Shown in pieces: positions 1-5,685 of a stretch of DNA of 7,732 nt. How positions within the stretch are numbered: the stretch's first letter is position 1; every line of letters begins with the position of its first letter. The notes beneath the pieces were generated by a model. The model saw nothing but the letters and a program-made list of their open reading frames with translations, was not told the DNA's origin and searched no databases. The stretch comes from JANQLU01 sp964434955 (GTDB taxonomy: Bacteria > Planctomycetota > Planctomycetia > Pirellulales > Pirellulaceae): assembly GCA_964434955.1 (NCBI GenBank), contig CAYSXI010000222.1, positions 1 to 7,732 of the forward strand. The letters are read 5' to 3'. The position numbers were made by a program, and so were the translations under genes.

Positions 1-1890
1 CTCCCACCTGATCAGAAAATGCTCCAGACCTACCTGAAGGATCGATCGCAGAATGCCTATGAGAAATACGTCGACCAGCTTTTAGCCAATCCCCGATTCG
101 GCGAACACCAGGCGCGGTTTTGGCTGGACGCAGTCCGCTACGGCGACACCCATGGTTTGCACCTCGACAATCGAAGGGGAATTTTTCCTTACCGGGATTG
201 GGTCGTCAAAGCATTCAATGACAATCTTCCGCTGGACGATTTTATTACCTGGCAGGTGGCTGGTGATTTGCTTCCGAACCCAAGTTTGGAGCAACTTGTC
301 GCAACGGGTTACGTTCGCATGAACCCAAGCACGTCCGAGGGCGGCGCGATTCCCGCTGAGTTCCAAGCGAAAAACAACTTCGATCGTGTCGAGACGCTCG
401 GCACCTCTTTGCTTGGACTGTCACTGATTTGCGCTCGTTGCCACACGCACAAATACGACCCAATCACGCAAAAAGAATACTATGAGTTATTTGCCTTTTT
501 CAACAACACGGCCGAAGGAGCCATGGATGGGAACAGCTACACCTATGGCCCGACGGTTCGAGCCCCCGCGAATCAAGCGGACTGGAAACGGTTTGAGCTG
601 ATTCAAAAATCGAATTCTGAGATCACCAAACAAGCGGATGAAATCATCAAGCGCAGACTCGCTTCCGAATTCGAAACCTGGAACCAGTTATCCCAGAGTG
701 AAAAACTCAAACGAATCCGAGGCGAACAGTTTCCGGCAAAGGACCTTGGCTTGGTCAACTTGGCGAAAATTTCCGACCGTTATCGCAAAGAGATTGAAGC
801 ACGTTTCACAACCTCTTTGGTCGCCCGCGAGTTACCGAAACCTCGTGAAACGAAACTATTGAAGCGTGGCGAATACAACCTACGCGTCGGGGAGCCGTTG
901 AACCCCGGATTTCTTTCGGCTCTCGGAACAGACGCCGCCCAGCCCAAGAATCGCCTCGATCTGGCGCGCTGGCTGACATCACGGGATAATCCCTTGGTCG
1001 CTCGCGTCGTCGTCAATCAGATCTGGCAAAGAATATTTGGGCATGGTTTGGTACGAACCCCTGAAGATTTCGGCCTTCAAGGCCAGCAGCCCACTCACCC
1101 CGAACTTTTGGATTGGCTTGCCGTCGAGTTGCAAGAATCGGGTTGGGACCAAAAAGCCTTGATCCGGAAGATGATCCTTTCGAGAACGTTTCGTCAGTCA
1201 TCGAAAATGCGGACGGAAATCGACGACCCGGAAAACAAACTGTTCGCTCGTGCATTGAGTTATCGACTGGATGCTGAAGTGCTGCGGGATATTGGACTTT
1301 GGGGCAGTGGACTGCTCGATGAATCCATGGGGGGAGAAGGAACCAAGCCCTACCAACCGCCCGGAATGTGGCTTGCTTTGGCTCATCCAGCGAGCAACAC
1401 GAAACTCTATGTTCAGGACAAAGGCAACAAACTTTATCGGAGAAGCCTCTACCTGTATTGGAAGCGAACGAGCCCGCATCCGATGATGACTTTATTTGAC
1501 GCACCGAGCCGCGAATCCAGTTGTGTTCGGCGCTCGCGAACAAATACATCATTGCAGTCGCTTGGGCTTTTGAATGAGACGCAGCGGACGGAGATGGCAA
1601 GAGTGTTCGCCGAAAAACTTCTGCAGGCCCAAAAGATTGATTCCAAAAGAATTGAATTGGCGTTTCAAATTGTGGCCAGCCGCAAACCGAACGAGAAAGA
1701 AGCGGCCGCTTGTCTCAACTTGTTGTTGAAGATGAAAAAACGGTTTGCGGACAATCCGGCGGACGCTAACCAACTGGTTTCGGTCGGCGAAGCAGCGAGA
1801 AACCGCCGCATCAACCCGGTCGAGTTGGCGGCTTGGACCCAGGTCATGACGGTTGTCCTGGCGAGTGACGCGGCCATTACCCTTTACTAG
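1..1890 (+). CDS. DUF1549-DUF1553 (PSCyt2-PSD1) planctomycete cytochrome-like protein, 5' partial
   Basis: The reading frame is open from base 1 with family-like sequence (LPPDQ...) ahead of the first ATG at 19, so the true start lies upstream; 629 residues are visible. Window residues about 1-165 match DUF1549/PSCyt2: DAYEKLVDRLL-like helix, ARFWLDAVRYGDTHG, and a CARCH haem-binding motif at bases 430-444 followed by HKYDPI. A charged linker follows, containing RELPKPRE and KRGEY near residues 276-295. DUF1553/PSD1 begins about residue 316 (KNRLDLARWLTSRDNP) and runs through NQIWQRIFGHGLV, SLYLYWKR and the NTSLQSLGLLN segment, to about residue 550. Known for the family: large exported planctomycete proteins with unproven function, usually encoded beside DUF1501 genes, as here. 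CARCH is the only CxxCH visible; the missing N-terminus would normally carry the signal peptide and often a PSCyt1 domain. Covalent haem attachment is inferred. Family call very secure, function unknown. Confidence 0.95.
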   Translation, partial: LPPDQKMLQTYLKDRSQNAYEKYVDQLLANPRFGEHQARFWLDAVRYGDTHGLHLDNRRGIFPYRDWVVKAFNDNLPLDDFITWQVAGDLLPNPSLEQLVATGYVRMNPSTSEGGAIPAEFQAKNNFDRVETLGTSLLGLSLICARCHTHKYDPITQKEYYELFAFFNNTAEGAMDGNSYTYGPTVRAPANQADWKRFELIQKSNSEITKQADEIIKRRLASEFETWNQLSQSEKLKRIRGEQFPAKDLGLVNLAKISDRYRKEIEARFTTSLVARELPKPRETKLLKRGEYNLRVGEPLNPGFLSALGTDAAQPKNRLDLARWLTSRDNPLVARVVVNQIWQRIFGHGLVRTPEDFGLQGQQPTHPELLDWLAVELQESGWDQKALIRKMILSRTFRQSSKMRTEIDDPENKLFARALSYRLDAEVLRDIGLWGSGLLDESMGGEGTKPYQPPGMWLALAHPASNTKLYVQDKGNKLYRRSLYLYWKRTSPHPMMTLFDAPSRESSCVRRSRTNTSLQSLGLLNETQRTEMARVFAEKLLQAQKIDSKRIELAFQIVASRKPNEKEAAACLNLLLKMKKRFADNPADANQLVSVGEAARNRRINPVELAAWTQVMTVVLASDAAITLY

Positions 1891-1897
1891 AAACATC

Positions 1898-1903
1898 AGG
1901 TGA
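1898..1903 (+). promoter_or_regulatory. Shine-Dalgarno-like site of the DUF1501 gene
   Basis: AGGTGA lies four bases before the ATG at 1908, inside the 17-nt gap after the upstream stop codon. The spacing is slightly short but usable. It supports this ATG and translation from a shared transcript with the upstream gene. Confidence 0.5.
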
Positions 1904-1907
1904 TCCG

Positions 1908-3416
1908 ATGGTTGATCCAAATCGCGAACATGAATTGTTGCAAACCCGACGCCAACTATTTGGTCGTTCGGCACTGGGCGTCGGGACCGCGGCCATGGCC
2001 GGCTTACTGGGTCCGGAGATGCTGGCAGCACAATCGTCCAACCATTCTTCAACGGAAGGACTGCATCATCGCCCGAAAGCCAAGCGGGTCATTTACTTGT
2101 TCATGAGTGGTGGCCCGAGCCACCTCGATCTTTGGGACTACAAACCCAAGCTGAAAGAGATGTTCAACAAGCAGCTTCCGGACCATGTGCGGACGGGGCA
2201 ACGGATCACGGGCATGACGGCCAATCAGCGAAATGGCCTTCCGCTTTGCCCCAGCAAATACAAGTTTACAAAAGTCGCCAATCAACAGGACGGAGTCTGG
2301 GTCAGTGAACTCCTGCCCCACACGGCCAAGGTCGCTGACCAGCTTTGTGTGGTTCACAGCACATTCACCGAAGCGATCAACCACGACCCTGCCATCACCT
2401 ACATTCAAACCGGCAGCCAAATTCCGGGCCGCCCAAGTCTCGGTGCCTGGTTGAGTTATGGTCTTGGTAGCATGAATGAAAATCTGCCGAGTTACGTCGT
2501 CATGCACGCCAATACTCGCTTTGCCGAACAGAGCCTTTTCAATCGCCTGTGGGGCACGGGTTTCATGCCTTCCGATCACCAGGGAATCCTGATGCGCAGC
2601 CAGGGCGATCCCGTCCTTTACTTAAGCAATCCCAAGGGTGTAAAGCGCAGTGATCGGCGCGCTCAACTGGACGCGCTCGCTGCCTTGAATCAGGAACAGC
2701 ACAGGAAATTCGCCGACCCGGAGATTCTTTCAAGGATTCGCCAGCACGAAATGGCTTACCGAATGCAAAGCTCGGTACCGGAATTGATGGACTATCGGGA
2801 CGAACCAGAATCGATCTTCGAGCTTTATGGAAAAGACGTGAAAACGCCTGGAAGTTTTTCAGCCTGTTGTCTCAATGCGAGACGCCTTGCTGAACGCGGT
2901 GTAAGGAACATTCAGATTTTCCACCGCGGCTGGGACGCCCATGGCAATCTTCCACGTGAACATGAATCGCAGTGCAAAGATGTCGACCAAGGCTGTGCTG
3001 CATTGATTCAGGATTTGAAACAGCGAGGAATGCTTGAGGATACGCTCGTCGTTTGGGGTGGCGAATTCGGACGCACGGCTTATTGCCAAGGCAATCTCAC
3101 TGAGAAAAATTACGGCCGTGACCACCACCCGCGTTGCTTCACGGTTTGGATGGCGGGTGGCGGAGTCAAACCCGGAATCACCTACGGAAGGACCGACGAC
3201 TACGGCTACAACATTGCCGACGAAAACGGTCAGCCCTTGAATCCACAACCCAACAAAGAAAAATGGACGCCGGGAACCATGCACATCCACGACCTCAACG
3301 CCACGATCCTGCACCTCCTTGGGATTGATCACGAACGCCTGACCTATCGTTACCAGGGCCGAGACTTCCGTTTGACCGATGTTCACGGGCACGTGATCAA
3401 AGACATCCTCGCCTAG
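1908..3416 (+). CDS. DUF1501 family protein with Tat signal
   Basis: This 502-residue protein matches DUF1501 (PF07394), which has an alkaline phosphatase/sulfatase-like fold and no settled substrate. The N-terminus has a twin-arginine signal: TRRQLFGRSA with R14-R15, a hydrophobic stretch to about residue 36, and likely cleavage near LAA-Q42. Family landmarks appear in order: FMSGGPSHLDLWD (65-77), NHDP (158-161), GWDAHG (341-346), GGEFGRT (384-390), GRDHH (403-407), and a C-terminal HIHDLNATILHLLG segment. The His/Asp-rich motifs are plausible metal ligands by analogy with the fold. The length is close to the usual 430-500 residues and nothing looks broken. The gene follows the DUF1549/DUF1553 stop by 17 nt, the standard planctomycete arrangement, so the two products probably act together outside the cytoplasm. 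Tat export implies folding, perhaps with metal, before transport. Family call very secure; reaction unknown. Confidence 0.96.
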   Translation: MVDPNREHELLQTRRQLFGRSALGVGTAAMAGLLGPEMLAAQSSNHSSTEGLHHRPKAKRVIYLFMSGGPSHLDLWDYKPKLKEMFNKQLPDHVRTGQRITGMTANQRNGLPLCPSKYKFTKVANQQDGVWVSELLPHTAKVADQLCVVHSTFTEAINHDPAITYIQTGSQIPGRPSLGAWLSYGLGSMNENLPSYVVMHANTRFAEQSLFNRLWGTGFMPSDHQGILMRSQGDPVLYLSNPKGVKRSDRRAQLDALAALNQEQHRKFADPEILSRIRQHEMAYRMQSSVPELMDYRDEPESIFELYGKDVKTPGSFSACCLNARRLAERGVRNIQIFHRGWDAHGNLPREHESQCKDVDQGCAALIQDLKQRGMLEDTLVVWGGEFGRTAYCQGNLTEKNYGRDHHPRCFTVWMAGGGVKPGITYGRTDDYGYNIADENGQPLNPQPNKEKWTPGTMHIHDLNATILHLLGIDHERLTYRYQGRDFRLTDVHGHVIKDILA

Positions 3417-3418
3417 AC

Positions 3419-3428
3419 GCAAGCTTGC
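3419..3428. repeat. perfect 10-bp palindrome after the DUF1501 stop
   Basis: GCAAGCTTGC begins two bases after the TAG at 3414-3416. It has no loop and no T-run on either side, so it is not a classical intrinsic terminator. It could be a binding site or chance. Confidence 0.4.
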
Positions 3429-3443
3429 TCAGAAATCAGGTTT

Positions 3444-3476
3444 CGCCTCCGGTTCGCTTCACCTACGCCTTCGGTT
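3444..3476. repeat. 11-bp imperfect direct repeat, 22-bp period, overlapping a gene end
   Basis: CGCCTCCGGTT at 3444-3454 recurs as CGCCTTCGGTT at 3466-3476 with one mismatch. The second copy lies inside the minus-strand gene that ends at 3459 and encodes part of its Asn-Arg-Arg-Arg-Arg tail. It resembles short dispersed intergenic elements, but only these two copies are visible here, so the nature of the element is not established. Confidence 0.45.
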
Positions 3477-4292
3477 TTTGCTATAGCTGATTTTGGTCCC
3501 AGCCGCAGGACGCTTGGCTTGGCCACGTCCGCGATTTTCGTACGGCGTCACTTCTGCTCGGCAGGAGTGTTTGGAAACCTTGGTAATTTTGAATTGAAAA
3601 CCGCCCGCTTTCGACCAGTGGGCAAACTCGTCGCCGATTTCGACACCGTCTTTCTCCCCCAATGAAAGGATGGCAACTTCTTTTTCTTCACCTTCGACAT
3701 AGCGCAGGATTTTTGCGACCGATGGTTCGGGAGCGTCTTTTGAATTCCCCACGACGAATTGACTTTCGTTGCTCCAAAGCCGAAACGCTTTGCCGTCGCC
3801 GTCGTAAAGAACCACATGGGCACGAATAAAATATTTCCCGGGTTTCTGAAAACTCAATGTGGAATGGGTCAGAGATCCTCCACTCAAGAAACTACCGGGA
3901 GTCTTCATATGCATCGTCTGCGACTCTCCTGGTTTCAACTTCAAACGAGCCTGAGGCGAAGTCCGGGCGGTGCCCGAGGTGCTAAAGGGAGACTCAAGAA
4001 TCTCAGGGAAGGCGGTAAACGAAACGGACTGCTTGAAAAAATCCCGAAACGTATCGGACCCTTCATAATAGAACGCGGTGGTCAATGTTTTCGTTTCTTC
4101 TGATTGATTGATCAGCTTGACCGTGATGCTGTTTTCCGACTTGGGCCCACCAACATGTTTTGTGACCAATTGGAGGCAAAGCCCGTTTTTTGCCGGGCCA
4201 ATTTTCGATGCCTCTTCCGATTGAGCGCACAAACGGGGGCAAACGAGAGCAATCACAAATACAAAAAGACAAAAGCGAATCATCGATTTCAT
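3459..4292 (-). CDS. Secreted protein of unknown function, Ig-like N-terminal half and FlgT-C-like C-terminal half
   Basis: I do not recognise a named family. The start chosen is the ATG at 4290-4292 (277 residues): AGGAG sits six bases upstream and a Sec signal peptide follows at once (MKSMIRF, hydrophobic core FVFVIALV, likely cleavage near LCA-Q). The frame extends further upstream only through a TTG with unrelated sequence. Residues about 30-185 look like a beta-sandwich: NGLCLQLV, SITVKLINQSEE, RLKLKPGESQTM, GKYFIRAHVVLYD and LWSNESQFVV, as in Ig-like or protease-inhibitor-like domains. Residues about 192-265 have the pattern VAILSLGEKDGVEIGDEF followed by GGFQFKITKVSKHSC, resembling the small beta domain of FlgT-C/MreC-like proteins. 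The protein ends in KNRRRR, the last codons lying in a short direct repeat. It is probably cotranscribed from the glycosyltransferase 93 nt upstream. Real gene likely; function open. Confidence 0.82.
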   Translation of the reverse strand: MKSMIRFCLFVFVIALVCPRLCAQSEEASKIGPAKNGLCLQLVTKHVGGPKSENSITVKLINQSEETKTLTTAFYYEGSDTFRDFFKQSVSFTAFPEILESPFSTSGTARTSPQARLKLKPGESQTMHMKTPGSFLSGGSLTHSTLSFQKPGKYFIRAHVVLYDGDGKAFRLWSNESQFVVGNSKDAPEPSVAKILRYVEGEEKEVAILSLGEKDGVEIGDEFAHWSKAGGFQFKITKVSKHSCRAEVTPYENRGRGQAKRPAAGTKISYSKNRRRR

Positions 4293-4298
4293 TCCAAT

Positions 4299-4303
4299 CT
4301 CCT
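4299..4303 (-). promoter_or_regulatory. Shine-Dalgarno site of the secreted unknown protein
   Basis: AGGAG on the minus strand (CTCCT on plus) lies six bases before the ATG at 4292. It fixes the start at the residue that opens the signal peptide and argues against the longer TTG-initiated frame. Confidence 0.7.
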
Positions 4304-4339
4304 GGTAACTCCCACCCTTGGGTTGGACGATGTCTGAGT

Positions 4340-4375
4340 CAGCAAGTTCCCTGCTTGCTGCCAGATCGGGCAAGC
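4340..4375 (-). promoter_or_regulatory. two mutually exclusive hairpins in the glycosyltransferase-secreted protein gap
   Basis: CAGCAAG (4340-4346) and CTTGCTG (4354-4360) form a perfect 7-bp stem with a 7-nt loop. GCTTGC (4353-4358), which is part of that stem, can instead pair with GCAAGC (4370-4375) across an 11-nt loop. The two structures compete. Neither is followed by a T-run on the minus strand, so this is not a standard terminator. It could be a partial terminator, a processing site or a protein-binding site; the 93-nt gap itself contains no gene. Confidence 0.35.
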
Positions 4376-4385
4376 ATGGTCGGAA

Positions 4386-5609
4386 TTAATTTGCGATAAG
4401 TCGCCTCCAGATCCTTTGAACCCGATCAAACACGGAGTCCCAGGAGAATGTTTTCACGGCACTTGCGATTTCGACATTGCCACGACTTTCAAGTTGTTTT
4501 TCAATGGCCGTCGCGCGGCGTTCGATGAAAGCCGGGATCTCCGATTCCAGCGGCTGGTCGATTGTTTGCATCGGCGGTAGCGGGACCACATCCAGCCCTT
4601 GCCCAATCAGGGATTGCATTTGGTTTCGTACGCCCGGCAAATCCGCGCATACGACTTTGCATCCGGAAGCCAACGCTTCGACAACGACCAGGGGCAGCCC
4701 CTCATAAAAAGACGGCAAAACGAATAGTTCGCTTTGCCGAAACAGGTTTGCGAGCTCCCCTTGGGAAACTTGCCCGTGCCGAACAACCGCGTCCCCCATT
4801 TGCTCCATGGAGGCCGTCAACTTGTTTGCCTCCTCACCGACGCCCGTCCCGGCAACATGAAGCTGTACCTTCATTGCACCCTGATTAATCTTTTGAACCG
4901 CATCGAGCAAACAATGCAAACCCTTTGCGTAACTATATTTGCCCGCATAGACAATTCGCCGGGGTTCCTGGCTTGGTTTGTCCGTTTCGCCAGGGCGGAA
5001 AAACTGTTCGTTGAACCCGGCACCAACCACGTGAATTTTCTCAGCCGATATTCCCAGCGTTGCCGACAGCGCGTCAGCGTGGCCGTGATGAAGCACACAA
5101 AAGGCATCAAGTTTCCGGCAGCCAACAACAACCTGATTCTTCAAATGTGGACAAAGCTCCATCTGCCGAAGTCCGGTTGCGTGGCAGCTCACGACCACCG
5201 GCAAATCGCCAACGATTTCTCGCAAAACAGAACTCATCAGCCAAATGTGGTGAGAATGAACCAAATCCGGCCGAAATTTTGAAACCAAATCACCTATATG
5301 TTGGGTCCATATAGATTTGTAAGTTGCGATTTGATCTTCATTCAATTGACTGAAAACACTGCTTTTGTAGGGCATGACATCGCTCATGCCGGGCAATGGG
5401 AATTCCAATCTCCCGCAGCCAAATTGCAGCGGATGAATATCGCTTGGATCGAGATCGGCAACTTCAGGATGCGGGTCTTCGGCGGGAGTTCCAACGCTAA
5501 CCTGTTGGGTCCAACCTGTTCGATCGGCTCCACGCACAAACGCTTCAAGCGTGACGCCACTTCCCGTGCGCCCAGGACGTTGTGACAATAAATGAAGTAC
5601 CCGCGGCAT
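4386..5609 (-). CDS. GT4-family glycosyltransferase (GT-B fold)
   Basis: A 407-residue protein from the ATG at 5609 with the layout of a retaining GT4 transferase that moves a sugar from a nucleotide-sugar to a glycan or lipid acceptor in the cytoplasm or at the inner membrane face. The N-terminal Rossmann half opens PRVLHLLSQRPGRTGSGVTL, a glycine-rich acceptor-side loop, and has DLVHSHHIWL near residue 117. The C-terminal half starts about residue 218 with RRIVYAGKYSYAKGLHCLLDA, and has the diagnostic ELFVLPSFYEGLPLVVVEAL near residue 300, containing the paired glutamates of the E-x7-E motif, then ASGCKVVCADLPGVR. No signal peptide or membrane segment is seen. The frame extends four codons further to a TTG at 5621, but neither start has a clear Shine-Dalgarno; MPRVLHLL is the usual kind of family start. 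There is no nearby polysaccharide cluster, so donor and product cannot be named. Confidence 0.92.
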   Translation of the reverse strand: MPRVLHLLSQRPGRTGSGVTLEAFVRGADRTGWTQQVSVGTPAEDPHPEVADLDPSDIHPLQFGCGRLEFPLPGMSDVMPYKSSVFSQLNEDQIATYKSIWTQHIGDLVSKFRPDLVHSHHIWLMSSVLREIVGDLPVVVSCHATGLRQMELCPHLKNQVVVGCRKLDAFCVLHHGHADALSATLGISAEKIHVVGAGFNEQFFRPGETDKPSQEPRRIVYAGKYSYAKGLHCLLDAVQKINQGAMKVQLHVAGTGVGEEANKLTASMEQMGDAVVRHGQVSQGELANLFRQSELFVLPSFYEGLPLVVVEALASGCKVVCADLPGVRNQMQSLIGQGLDVVPLPPMQTIDQPLESEIPAFIERRATAIEKQLESRGNVEIASAVKTFSWDSVFDRVQRIWRRLIAN

Positions 5610-5685
5610 AGCTGGAAACAAGGCTGGAAAAATTCCGGAAAAGAATCTGGCGGTGGTGGCTACGTTATATCCGGAGGAACGAAAG
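5610..5685. promoter_or_regulatory. divergent intergenic region with direct repeats and a palindrome
   Basis: These 76 bp separate the glycosyltransferase and the S41 protease, so promoters for both directions should lie here or inside the flanking genes. GCTGGAAA occurs at 5611-5618 and 5623-5630 (12-bp spacing), and the palindrome TTCCGGAA at 5633-5640 repeats the GGAA theme. These could be operator sites. No convincing -35/-10 pair was found in either direction. Confidence 0.35.
5673..5678 (+). promoter_or_regulatory. strong Shine-Dalgarno site of the S41 protease
   Basis: GGAGGA lies seven bases before the ATG at 5686. It decides the start: the in-frame GTG at 5653 would place this site inside the coding sequence and put charged residues ahead of the signal peptide. 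Confidence 0.8.

Noticed and set aside
1013..1600. Long minus-strand open frame (195 codons) inside the DUF1553 region
   Set aside because: It lies wholly antisense to a confidently identified domain, its translation has no recognisable motif, and no start signal supports it.
2049..2579. Minus-strand open frame (176 codons) antisense to the DUF1501 gene
   Set aside because: The plus strand encodes conserved DUF1501 motifs throughout; the antisense translation is featureless.
3419..3428. Intrinsic terminator for the DUF1501 transcript
   Set aside because: The palindrome has no loop and no following T-run; the TTTTT near 3475 is not preceded by a stem.
4734..5282. Plus-strand open frame (182 codons) inside the glycosyltransferase
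   Set aside because: It is the shadow of the GT4 catalytic half, including E-x7-E on the opposite strand, with no family-like sequence of its own.
5665..5670. TTATAT as a -10 box for the S41 gene
   Set aside because: No -35 partner at proper spacing, and transcription from it would begin at or within the ribosome-binding site.
5653..5685. Longer S41 protease start at GTG 5653
   Set aside because: It would add 11 residues ahead of a good signal peptide and bury the GGAGGA site that sits seven bases before ATG 5686.
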